Origin: DATAVB01 sp040414495
Lineage (GTDB): Bacteria; Actinomycetota; Actinomycetes; Mycobacteriales; QHCD01
Assembly: GCA_040414495.1 (NCBI GenBank)
Contig: JBEDUI010000209.1
Span: 1-22,748, forward strand
Length of the DNA stretch: 22,748 nt
Reading direction: 5' to 3'
Below, piece after piece: positions 15,275-22,048 of this stretch. Under the pieces are notes generated by a model that was given only the letters and a program-made list of their open reading frames with translations, made no database searches and was not told the origin of the DNA. The translations under genes were made by a program, and so were the position numbers. The first letter of the stretch is position 1. Each line of letters begins with the position of its first letter.

Positions 15275-15293
15275 AATTCAATGTCGTTGAATT
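15275..15293. promoter_or_regulatory. 19-bp palindromic operator between the MFS exporter and TetR genes
   Basis: AATTCAATGTCGTTGAATT has perfect 7-bp arms with one mismatched pair near the centre. Size and position (21 bp from the MFS start, 35 bp from the TetR start) are typical of a TetR dimer site controlling both genes. It overlaps the predicted -35 of the TetR gene. Confidence 0.8.
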
Positions 15294-15321
15294 GAAATCT
15301 GGCAGAGGCCCGAGCTAAATT
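15292..15321 (+). promoter_or_regulatory. Probable promoter of the TetR gene giving a leaderless mRNA
   Basis: TTGAAA (15292-15297) and TAAATT (15316-15321) are 18 bp apart. The -10 ends 6 bases before ATG 15328, and no ribosome-binding site precedes that ATG. Transcription would begin at or near the start codon, as in many actinobacterial leaderless genes. Confidence 0.55.
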
Positions 15322-15327
15322 TCAACC

Positions 15328-15957
15328 ATGATGAATAAATCGGGGACCCGCGGTCGGCGGCGCGGGCGACCGGAGACCCGCGCCCAGGTGCTGGAGGTGG
15401 CGCGGCGCCGGTTCCTGGCCGATGGCTACCAGGCGGTGACGTTGCGGTCGATCGCCGCCGAGGCCGGGGTCGACGTGGCGTTGATCAGCTATTTCTTCGG
15501 CTCGAAGAAGGGGCTGTTCGGCGCGGCGCTGGCGCTCTCGGCAAATCCGGCCGAGATCTTCTTGCAGGCGCTGCCGGGCGACCCGGCCAGCCTGCCGGAA
15601 CGGATATTGCGGGCGTTGGTGGGCGCCTGGGAGGACCCGGCCGGCGGTGGCCAGCTGCGCGTGATGCTCGCCGGAGCGCTCTCCGACCCGGATTTGGCGC
15701 GCTTGCTACGGGAGGTGCTGGAGCGGGAAATGATCGACCGGATCGCCGAATACCTCGGCGGTGCCGACGCGCGCTTGCGGGCCGGCGCGTTCGCCACCCA
15801 GCTGGCCGGGGTGATCTTCGCGCGCTACCTGTTGGCGCTCGAACCGGTCGCGACGATGACGGTTGATGAATTAATTCGGTACCTGGCGCCTGGACTGAGG
15901 GCCGCCTTACACGGCCCGCGGCTAAACAGGTTGCCTGCGGGCGAGGTGAGGCGATGA
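15328..15957 (+). CDS. TetR-family transcriptional regulator
   Basis: The 209-residue protein has a TetR DNA-binding domain: RAQVLEVARRRFLADGYQAVTLRSIAAEAGVDVALISYFFGSKKGLF (helix-turn-helix at about 37-64). The C-terminal ligand and dimer domain resembles the actinobacterial TetR_C_17 type, with a RVMLAGALSDPDLARLLRE segment. It probably represses itself and the divergent exporter through the palindrome at 15275-15293. The basic N-terminal arm (GTRGRRRGRPE) is typical. ATG 15328 is the first of two consecutive Met codons and fits a leaderless transcript. The stop lies 3 nt before the acetyltransferase start, so the two are likely cotranscribed. Confidence 0.9.
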   Translation: MMNKSGTRGRRRGRPETRAQVLEVARRRFLADGYQAVTLRSIAAEAGVDVALISYFFGSKKGLFGAALALSANPAEIFLQALPGDPASLPERILRALVGAWEDPAGGGQLRVMLAGALSDPDLARLLREVLEREMIDRIAEYLGGADARLRAGAFATQLAGVIFARYLLALEPVATMTVDELIRYLAPGLRAALHGPRLNRLPAGEVRR

Positions 15958-15960
15958 GAT

Positions 15961-16491
15961 TTGCCGATGTTGATCCGACGTGAACTACCGGGCGAGGGTC
16001 CGGCCATCCATGCCGCGCACAGCGTCGCGTTCGCCAGGCCGGACGCGACCGATCAGGACCCGGTCGGGGAAGCGGATCTGGTCGATGCCTTGCGGGATTC
16101 CGATGCCTGGCTGCCGGCGTTGAGCTGGGTAGCGCTCGTCGATGACACCGTGGCCGGTCATGTCTGCTGCACCCGGGCCACTCTGCGCGCCGACCGCGAG
16201 TATCCGGTGCTCGGGCTTGGGCCGTTGGGCGTACGGCCGGAATACCAGCGTCGCGGCATCGGCCGGGCGTTGGTGCATGCGGTCCTCGGCGCCGCCGATG
16301 CGACCGATGAATCGGTCGTTGTCCTATGGGGACACCCGACCTATTACCCGTATTTCGGTTTCCGGCCAGCCAGTGAGTACGGAATCGCGCCGGCCAAGGG
16401 TACGGGCAGCGAGGCGTTTCAGGCCCGTACGTTGACCGCGTACCGGCCGGACATGCAGGGCGCGTTTCATTACGCGCCCGCTTTCGGTTGA
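15961..16491 (+). CDS. GNAT-family N-acetyltransferase (YhbS-like)
   Basis: It transfers an acetyl group from acetyl-CoA to an unknown amine. In the 176-residue product, motif A is VLGLGPLGVRPEYQRRGIGRALV, with the acetyl-CoA pyrophosphate loop QRRGIG at about 96-101. GHPTYYPYFGFRPA is the closing motif common to the YhbS subgroup. TTG 15961 is chosen because AGGTGAGG ends 9 nt before it; ATG 15967 is the alternative and changes only two residues. It directly follows the TetR gene and may belong to the same resistance-type unit. It converges with the Acg nitroreductase gene with a 4-bp gap and no visible terminator. Confidence 0.85.
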   Translation: MPMLIRRELPGEGPAIHAAHSVAFARPDATDQDPVGEADLVDALRDSDAWLPALSWVALVDDTVAGHVCCTRATLRADREYPVLGLGPLGVRPEYQRRGIGRALVHAVLGAADATDESVVVLWGHPTYYPYFGFRPASEYGIAPAKGTGSEAFQARTLTAYRPDMQGAFHYAPAFG

Positions 16492-16495
16492 CCGT

Positions 16496-17506
16496 TCAGC
16501 TGATGTAGTCGATGACGTCCTCGAGCGCCCGGCGGCCGGTCTGCGGCGGCAGCGATCCCGGGCCGGGCCAGCCGATCCGGAATACGATCTGCGGTTCGCC
16601 GACACCGCTGAGGATTTCCCGTAACAAATTCACCGTGTCGGCGACTTCGAGTGGCTGGGTGTACGGCGAGGCGGACAGGCCCAATTCGGTGGCGGTGAGC
16701 AGCACATGCGCCACCCCCTCTCCGGCCAGCAACCGCTCCTCGTCGCTGTCGCTGTCGGTGGCGAGAATGAACATCGCCGCCCGTTCCACCTGTTCCGGCG
16801 CGGTGGCCGGCAGCGTGCCGGTCGCCCCGACCTCGAAGTCTCGTATCTCCACATCGGACTGTCGCTGCTCCAGATGTGGCACCGCGGTGACCGGTACGCC
16901 CTCGCTGGCGCCCTCGGGACGGCCCGACCAGCGTTGCATTTCGGCCAGATAGGCCGGATTGGCCAGTTCCAACTCGTCGGCCCGCCCGACCGCCACGATC
17001 AGGTCGAGCCGGTCGTCGCGTTCGGTGACGGGTTTGAGCATCGCGCCCTCGGCCGCCGCGGCCTCGATGAGCGTCTCGACGGTATCGGGCTCGACCGCGC
17101 GGTCGGCGAACGGCCGGCGGTCGGTCCGACGCTCACGCGCGGCCGTGGCCAGTCGGCGGACCGCATCCAGGCCGGCACTGTCCATTGTGGTCGGACCGGT
17201 GACGGTCAGCGTGGCCAGGTGATCGCGGTTGCCCGGCTCGGGCATCCGCTCGACATTCACGTCCCAACCAGCCGCCTGTAAGGCGATCCGGGCCTGGTAC
17301 AGCGCCCCACCGCAGCTGACCAACAGCGCCCGGCCGGTGGTGTCGACGACGGTGAGTTGCCGCGAGCGGTCCGCGTACAGCTCGATCCGGCCTTGGCCGA
17401 CCCGGAATCGCCACGGCTGACTGTTGTGAATCGACGGTGCGCGTACCGCGAGCCCTACCGCTTCGGTGAGTACGGTGTCGTGCGGGTGGGCGGGGATATG
17501 GCTCAT
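16496..17506 (-). CDS. Acg-family FMN-binding nitroreductase-fold protein
   Basis: The 336-residue protein belongs to the Acg family (Rv2032, Rv3127 and Rv3131 in M. tuberculosis, all DosR regulon members), a nitroreductase fold with bound flavin but often without normal nitroreductase activity. Signatures are RAPSIHNSQPWRF (22-34), RERRTDRRPF in the middle and GRRALEDVIDYI at the end. ATG 17506 starts at the conserved N-terminus. No Shine-Dalgarno site is clear. A DosR-like box at 17541-17560 and a CATAAT hexamer at 17530-17535 precede it, suggesting its own hypoxia-type promoter. It is also the last gene after USP and the small membrane protein, so read-through from that operon is possible. 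Function in flavin storage or redox stress is inferred from the family. Confidence 0.88.
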   Translation of the reverse strand: MSHIPAHPHDTVLTEAVGLAVRAPSIHNSQPWRFRVGQGRIELYADRSRQLTVVDTTGRALLVSCGGALYQARIALQAAGWDVNVERMPEPGNRDHLATLTVTGPTTMDSAGLDAVRRLATAARERRTDRRPFADRAVEPDTVETLIEAAAAEGAMLKPVTERDDRLDLIVAVGRADELELANPAYLAEMQRWSGRPEGASEGVPVTAVPHLEQRQSDVEIRDFEVGATGTLPATAPEQVERAAMFILATDSDSDEERLLAGEGVAHVLLTATELGLSASPYTQPLEVADTVNLLREILSGVGEPQIVFRIGWPGPGSLPPQTGRRALEDVIDYIS

Positions 17507-17529
17507 AAGATCTAGTGTGGCTCGTGCGG

Positions 17530-17560
17530 ATTATGGCCCGCGAGGGTCGTTGGTCCCGAA
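17530..17560 (-). promoter_or_regulatory. DosR/DevR-like box and -10 element upstream of the Acg gene
   Basis: On the minus strand 17560-17541 reads TTCGGGACCAACGACCCTCG. It matches the published 20-bp DosR consensus (TTSGGGACTWWAGTCCCSAA) at 14 positions, including the whole TTCGGGAC half and the GNCCC of the other half. Five bases further on, 17535-17530 reads CATAAT, a 5-of-6 match to the -10 consensus. The box thus covers the -35 region, the usual placement for activation by DosR. Confidence 0.65.
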
Positions 17561-17573
17561 ACAGCGGGGATTG

Positions 17574-17987
17574 TCACTCGGCCGGTCGTGAATTGTCCGA
17601 CGAGTGCCAGAAACCGAGCGCGATCAGGACGATTCCGTAGACAACGCAGAACGGCTGCAACCACTCGTAGCTGTGAATAAATGCGACTTGCACAACGATC
17701 CACGCCACCAGCAGGGCGCCGGCCGCCACGGTGATCCACCGGGTCGTGGCGAAATACCGCCACGCGCTCACCGCCGCCACGGTCATCGGCACCGCGACCA
17801 TCGCCAGCAATCCGAAGCCGGCGAAAACCGGGCTATCGAACGGCAATCGGCTCGTCACCGTCGACCCCAGGTCAACCGCGCCGGCCATCAGGCCGATCGC
17901 GCCGCCGTACGCCCAGACCGCCATCAAGGCGCACAGCGACGTAATGATCGAGCGCAGAACCGGCTGCGTAGGGAGGTTTGTGCTCAC
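17574..17987 (-). CDS. Small four-helix membrane protein of unknown function
   Basis: No family was recognised. The 137-residue product has four hydrophobic segments at about 12-38, 53-75, 84-105 and 110-128, short loops and a polar C-terminus (WHSSDNSRPAE). No Cys or His motif suggests metal binding. The GTG at 17987 overlaps the USP stop as GTGA, with GGAGGG 7 nt upstream, so it is translationally coupled to the USP gene. Its position between USP and an Acg gene suggests a role in the same stress response, perhaps at the membrane; this is inference. Confidence 0.75.
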   Translation of the reverse strand: MSTNLPTQPVLRSIITSLCALMAVWAYGGAIGLMAGAVDLGSTVTSRLPFDSPVFAGFGLLAMVAVPMTVAAVSAWRYFATTRWITVAAGALLVAWIVVQVAFIHSYEWLQPFCVVYGIVLIALGFWHSSDNSRPAE

Positions 17988-18817
17988 GCGGCATCCCTCC
18001 GTTCAGCCGACCGGTGCGGTACCACGGCCACCGGGCACAGCGCGTGCCGTACCACCGCCGCGCTCACCGAACCCAGCCGCGGCATCGGCGGACGACGTTG
18101 ATTCTGCGAGCCGACCACGAGCAACTGCGCGCGGGCCGATTCGGCCACCAACGCGCGGGCGGCGCGCGAATGGAACGTCTTCTGATGCACCTTCACGTCG
18201 GGGTAGCGATCCAGGCAGTCGGCCAGCGCGTTGTCCTCAAGAAAACCGTCGGCATTGTCCTGGTGGCCCGTGGCGTGCACCGCGACCAGCTCGGCACCGC
18301 GCAAATGCGCCTCAGCCAGGGCGAATTCGGCGGTTGGGGTGCAGGCCGGCGAACCGTCCAATCCCACCACGATCGGTTCGGGCAACACCGGTTCCGCGCC
18401 GCGGCAAATAAGGACCGGGCAGCTGGCGTGGCTGGCCAGATGAATTCCGACCGACCCGACCACCGCGCCGGAGATCAATCCCAATCCGCGATTTCCGACC
18501 ACGAGCAACGTGGCATCCTCGCTCTCCTCAAGCAGCACCCATTTCGGTATTCCGTCAATAATGTCGGTGCTGGGCATAAATGCACCGTGCGCCGTCGCCT
18601 GCTCCAGCGCGTCGGCGGCGATGCGCGTCGCTTCGGCCCGCAACCCCGAGTCGGGTGGCCCGCCCGGCAACGGCCCCAACGACACGTTCATCAGCGGCCA
18701 GATAAACGCATGCACGATGCGCAGCGGCAATTCGCGGTACGTGGCCTCCCGCGCGGCCAGCGCCACCGCGTCCAAACTGGACCGGGTGCCATCGGCGCCA
18801 ACGACGACACCGGTCAT
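17984..18817 (-). CDS. Tandem universal stress protein (two UspA domains)
   Basis: The 277-residue protein contains two UspA domains (about 1-140 and 147-268), like the double-domain USPs of the mycobacterial dormancy regulon. Domain 1 has an intact ATP-binding signature G-2x-G-9x-G-S (GNRG to GS, 108-122). In domain 2 the second Gly is Asn (GSQN, 236-239), so nucleotide binding there may be lost. ATG 18817 starts exactly at the domain-1 first strand (MTGVVVGADG). An in-frame extension to 19165 has no domain and would cover the regulatory region. It heads an operon with the membrane protein. A DosR-like box lies about 120 bp upstream. Confidence 0.9.
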   Translation of the reverse strand: MTGVVVGADGTRSSLDAVALAAREATYRELPLRIVHAFIWPLMNVSLGPLPGGPPDSGLRAEATRIAADALEQATAHGAFMPSTDIIDGIPKWVLLEESEDATLLVVGNRGLGLISGAVVGSVGIHLASHASCPVLICRGAEPVLPEPIVVGLDGSPACTPTAEFALAEAHLRGAELVAVHATGHQDNADGFLEDNALADCLDRYPDVKVHQKTFHSRAARALVAESARAQLLVVGSQNQRRPPMPRLGSVSAAVVRHALCPVAVVPHRSAERRDAA

Positions 18818-18935
18818 GGCCGCATCGCCGGCCCATAAGGGCGGCACACCGGAGGTTTCCCGCGTGTGTCCACGGCGTCCTCCGATGTGCTGTCCCGCCC
18901 GATGTGCCAATAACACCGACCGGCAACGGCGATCT

Positions 18936-18955
18936 GTAGGGTCTTGAGTCCCGTG
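18936..18955 (-). promoter_or_regulatory. DosR/DevR-like box upstream of the USP gene
   Basis: On the minus strand 18955-18936 reads CACGGGACTCAAGACCCTAC, containing the core GGGACTNNNGNCCC. It shares 12 of 15 core positions with the box upstream of the Acg gene. No matching -10 lies directly downstream, so the transcription start is uncertain. Confidence 0.55.
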
Positions 18956-18960
18956 CCGGT

Positions 18961-19011
18961 GGGACGTTCGGCGCGTAGGGCGTTTCCTCGTGACCACAGG
19001 ACCAAAGGCCG
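18961..19011 (+). promoter_or_regulatory. Two weaker DosR-like sites in the USP/dehydrogenase divergent region
   Basis: GGGACGTTCGGCGC (18961-18974) and AGGACCAAAGGCCG (18998-19011) each match the core GGGAC(C/T)NNNGNCCC with about two mismatches. They lie 196-246 bp before the dehydrogenase. Multiple boxes in a divergent region are known for DosR genes, but each of these alone is weak. Confidence 0.3.
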
Positions 19012-19120
19012 TGGCGTAGGCGGGACGAACGCGAGACGGTGGAGTCGGCGGCACATATCGCCTCCGTCGGGAAAACCAGCCAAAGACCAAGAGCGACGAG
19101 AACCAAAACCGATGGAAAAC

Positions 19121-19185
19121 AACCAGGACTGGTTCGGAAATCACTGGAAATAGCCCGTAATCCACACTGGAAATAGCCCGTAATC
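19121..19185 (+). promoter_or_regulatory. 14-bp palindrome and 21-bp direct repeat before the alcohol dehydrogenase
   Basis: AACCAG-GA-CTGGTT (19121-19134) is a perfect inverted repeat. It is followed by two identical 21-bp copies at 19142-19162 and 19165-19185, each containing CACTGGAAATAGCCCGTAAT, with a 23-bp period. The second copy ends 21 bp before the ATG at 19207. The spacing suggests cooperative regulator binding or a duplicated promoter element. The rest of 18818-19206 holds the DosR-like sites and no supported gene. Confidence 0.5.
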
Positions 19186-19206
19186 ACATCACCGTCTGGG
19201 GGCGAC

Positions 19207-20247
19207 ATGAAAGCGCTTGTCTACCAAGGCCCGGGTCGGCGTGTCTTCACCGACGTACCGGATCCGACGATCATCGATCCGACCGACGCGATCGTCCGGG
19301 TCGACGCGGTCACGATCTGCGGTACCGATCTTCATATCCTGCGTGGCGACGTTCCGACCTGCGAAGAGGGCCGCATTCTCGGCCACGAGGCGGTGGGGAC
19401 GATCGAATCGGTTGGCGACGCGGTCCGCAATCTGCATGTCGGTGACCGGGTCCTCGTCTCGTGCATTACGGCGTGCGGGCGCTGCCGGTATTGCCGCGAG
19501 GGACGGTACGGACAGTGCCTGGGCGGCGGCGGGTGGATTCTCGGGCACCGGATCAACGGCACGCAGGCCGAATTTGTCCGGGTGCCCTTTGTGGACACTT
19601 CGGCTTACCTCTTGCCGGAGAAGGTCAGCAACGAGGCGGCGTTGCCGCTGGCCGACATCCTGCCGACCGCATACGAGGTCGGCGTGCTGGCCGGCCAGGT
19701 ACGTCCCGGTGACACCGTGGCCATTGTCGGGGCCGGACCGATCGGACTGGCCGCGATCAGCGCCGCGCGGTTGTTCAGCCCGAGCCATGTGGTCGCCATC
19801 GATATCGCCGAAACACGGCTGTCGGCGGCCAAACAATTCGGGGCCGATATCATGCTCACCCCCAGCGGCAATCCGGTGTGGGCATTGCACGACATCACCG
19901 GTGGCCTGGGCGCCGACGTCGCGATCGAGGCGGTCGGGCTGCCCGAGACATTCGAGCTGTGCACCCGGCTGATCCGGCCCGGCGGACACGTCGCGAATAT
20001 CGGTGTGCACGGCGCGCCGGCGACATTGCATCTGGAAGATTTGTGGATTCGCGACGTCACCATTACCACCGGATTGGTCGATACGTATTCCACGCCGACG
20101 CTGTTGCGCATGGTGGCCGGCGGCACGCTCGATCCGACCAGGTTCCTCACACACCGGTTCGGATTCGGCGAGGTGGAGGAGGCGTACGACGTTTTCGCCC
20201 GGCCGGAGGACAGCGGGGCGTTGAAGGTTGCGATGTTCCGCAGCTGA
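19207..20247 (+). CDS. Zinc-dependent medium-chain alcohol dehydrogenase
   Basis: The 346-residue protein is a class III-like MDR enzyme that oxidises an alcohol or reduces an aldehyde with NAD(P). Catalytic zinc ligands are Cys38 (ICGTDLH) and His60-Glu61 (GHE). The structural zinc site is complete, with Cys90, 93, 96 and 104 (CGRCRYCREGRYGQC). The Rossmann loop is GAGPIG (175-180), and an Asp (DIAE) at the end of the second strand suggests NAD. ATG 19207 follows GGGGGCGAC. A second Acg gene begins 19 nt after its stop, so the two form an operon that diverges from the USP operon. Physiological substrate unknown; a role in redox balance under low oxygen is inferred from context. Confidence 0.88.
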   Translation: MKALVYQGPGRRVFTDVPDPTIIDPTDAIVRVDAVTICGTDLHILRGDVPTCEEGRILGHEAVGTIESVGDAVRNLHVGDRVLVSCITACGRCRYCREGRYGQCLGGGGWILGHRINGTQAEFVRVPFVDTSAYLLPEKVSNEAALPLADILPTAYEVGVLAGQVRPGDTVAIVGAGPIGLAAISAARLFSPSHVVAIDIAETRLSAAKQFGADIMLTPSGNPVWALHDITGGLGADVAIEAVGLPETFELCTRLIRPGGHVANIGVHGAPATLHLEDLWIRDVTITTGLVDTYSTPTLLRMVAGGTLDPTRFLTHRFGFGEVEEAYDVFARPEDSGALKVAMFRS

Positions 20248-20266
20248 TTATTGAGCGGGGCACGAA

Positions 20267-21274
20267 ATGAGGTTTTTCCAAACACCAGGCACCGATTGGG
20301 AACAGGGGCCGTTCACACCGGAGGATGTGGCCCTGCTGTTGCGTGCCGCCACGGCCGCGCCGTCGCTGTACAACAGCCAGCCGTGGCGGTTCGTCGTCGT
20401 CGACCACGAGGCCCGGATATTCCTCGATCCGAACCGCCGTAGTCCGGTGGCCGATCCGGAGAGCCGGCAGCAGGTGATCGCGTGTGGTGCGGCGCTGTTG
20501 AATCTCCGGCTGGCGATCCGGGAATTGGGGTACGAGCCGCTGGTGTCACTCTGGCCGGCCGGCATCGAATCCGAGCATCTGGCCACTGTCCGGCGCGGCA
20601 CGATGGCGACCGCGAGCGCGACCGATCGCAAGCTCTACGCCCAGATCGAGCAGCGGCACACCAATCGGCGGCACTTCGCGTTGCGGCCGATTTATCCGGC
20701 CGCCCGGCAGGTTATTCGCTATGCCGCGGTTTCCGAGGGCGCACAGCTGCGGCCGATCGACTCGCTGTCCGATCGCAATACCGTTATCGAGCTGCTGGTA
20801 CGGGCGATCCGGGCCCAACGCTCGGATCTACGGCTGGGCAGCGAAATGTCCAGCTGGTTGCACAGCGACAAGAAACCGGACGGAATGCCGGTATCTGCTT
20901 GGCGCGACGCCGACTTCCCCATTCCCGGATTGGATGAACGCGGTACCGGCGGAAATTGGGAACACACGATCGCCGACCTCGTCCACAGCCACACATTCTT
21001 TATTCTGTCCACCGCGCAGGACAATGCCACCGGTTGGCTGGTCGCCGGCCAGGCGATGCAACGGGCGCTATTGTCCGCCACGCAACTCGAACTCGCTGTC
21101 TCGTTCTTCAACCAGATCGTCGAATCGCCGCCGCTGCGGGCCGAACTGGCCGGGCGGCTGGACCTGCCCGGAGTCCCGCAGATGATGATGCGGATCGGGT
21201 ATCCGGCCCACCGCCCGGTGCCGACCGGGCGCCGGCCGTTGGAGGACGTCATCGACGACGCTGATCCGGTCTGA
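20267..21274 (+). CDS. Acg-family FMN-binding nitroreductase-fold protein, second paralogue
   Basis: The 335-residue protein shares with the 16496-17506 product the APSLYNSQPWRF motif (31-42), the central EQRHTNRRHF segment and the C-terminal GRRPLEDVIDD, but the two are clearly diverged elsewhere, so this is an old duplication or separate acquisition. His in the first motif of the other copy (SIHNSQ) is Tyr here (SLYNSQ). ATG 20267 follows the dehydrogenase stop by 19 nt with a G-rich AGCGGGG upstream. Family knowledge points to a flavin-binding stress protein; direct activity is not known. Confidence 0.88.
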   Translation: MRFFQTPGTDWEQGPFTPEDVALLLRAATAAPSLYNSQPWRFVVVDHEARIFLDPNRRSPVADPESRQQVIACGAALLNLRLAIRELGYEPLVSLWPAGIESEHLATVRRGTMATASATDRKLYAQIEQRHTNRRHFALRPIYPAARQVIRYAAVSEGAQLRPIDSLSDRNTVIELLVRAIRAQRSDLRLGSEMSSWLHSDKKPDGMPVSAWRDADFPIPGLDERGTGGNWEHTIADLVHSHTFFILSTAQDNATGWLVAGQAMQRALLSATQLELAVSFFNQIVESPPLRAELAGRLDLPGVPQMMMRIGYPAHRPVPTGRRPLEDVIDDADPV

Positions 21275-21283
21275 TATCACGCC

Positions 21284-21508
21284 AGGGCATGTTGCTTAAG
21301 TCCTCTGCCTGCTGCGCGGCGCCCAGACGACTGACACGCTCCCACCCACCACCCCGACGGCCTAGCGTTGTCGTCGTCGCCGATACAACACCGGTATCGG
21401 CTCCTCCTCATCTTGCGGGACACCCGCACCCGGGCTGCCTTTTCGGATCGCCGCAGTGACTTACAGCGATCACCGCTCGAGACGGCCAGGACTTAAGCAA
21501 CACACCCT
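21284..21508. mobile_element. 225-bp MITE-like element with 21-bp terminal inverted repeats and no transposase
   Basis: The ends 21284-21304 and 21488-21508 are inverted repeats matching at 19 of 21 positions; the shared uninterrupted core is TGTTGCTTAAGTCCT. The interior carries a perfect 8-bp-stem hairpin (21379-21386 with 21394-21401), a second small hairpin (GCGGG-ACA-CCCGC, 21416-21428) and one copy of CCCCGACGGCCTAGCG related to the array at 9351-9650. No open frame encodes a transposase, and no clear target-site duplication is seen. It could be a non-autonomous element or a remnant of an insertion sequence. Family not identified. Confidence 0.65.
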
Positions 21509-21869
21509 AGGAATTCGAGCTGTCCGATGTGGACGCGGCGCCGGTCAGTTCGGTGGCGGCGTCAGCGACCGCTTGGCGCTGGGCGTCCCGTTGCGCTTTG
21601 TCATGGGCCTGGGCGATGTGTTCGGCGGTGGCGGGGCGAGAACCAGCGTGGACCGGGTGATGCTTCCGGCAGGTGATGTAATGCGTCCCGGCGACATGGT
21701 GCAGGCCGATGCGATAGCAGCCCTTGGCGTGGCAGTTGACCTTGCGCCACACGATGGCGAAGATCGCGAACTCGCCCAGATCAGCGCCGAAGCCGCCCCA
21801 GAATGAACCCCAACGGCTGCTGCTGTCGCTGATACCGGTGACGGTGAGAATCCAATGCCAGATAAACAC
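21507..21869 (-). CDS. Small Cys/His-motif protein of unknown function, similar in style to actinophage proteins
   Basis: The 120-residue product begins with a hydrophobic stretch (MFIWHWILTVTG, and GFGADLGEFAIFAIVWR at 27-42), so it may be membrane attached. A compact motif follows: Cys46-His47-x3-Cys51, R-x-G-x-H at 53-57, and Cys67-x2-His70-His71, compatible with a small zinc site. The last 40 residues are Ala/Gln-rich and probably helical. I recall proteins of this layout in actinobacterial genomes and phages, without an assigned role. Start GTG 21869 has GGAG 11 nt upstream, which is a long spacing. Its TAG stop uses the last two bases of the adjacent inverted-repeat element, so the C-terminus may have been cut by insertion. 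Confidence 0.55.
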   Translation of the reverse strand: MFIWHWILTVTGISDSSSRWGSFWGGFGADLGEFAIFAIVWRKVNCHAKGCYRIGLHHVAGTHYITCRKHHPVHAGSRPATAEHIAQAHDKAQRDAQRQAVADAATELTGAASTSDSSNS

Positions 21870-22048
21870 GTTCGGTGAGTCTCCTCGCGCAGTGACCGCT
21901 TCACTCCACAGACGCCAGCGGGCAGCGTACCGATCCCGTTATGGCCGAACCAATGAGCCCGAATCAGGTAAAGCATTTCCCAGGAAAACGTACGGAATTA
22001 TTGAATACAACCACTGTGGACGGTGGCTGGACCGGGTACGTTGGCGGC

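Noticed and set aside
18818..19165. N-terminal extension of the USP gene to 19165
   Set aside because: The extension has no domain, is Arg-rich, and would cover the divergent regulatory region; the USP fold starts exactly at the ATG at 18817.
21275..22048. Search for tRNA-Sec (selC) upstream of selA
   Set aside because: No CTTCA anticodon loop with a matching stem, no GGTTCGA-type T-loop and no complementary acceptor arms were found on either strand.
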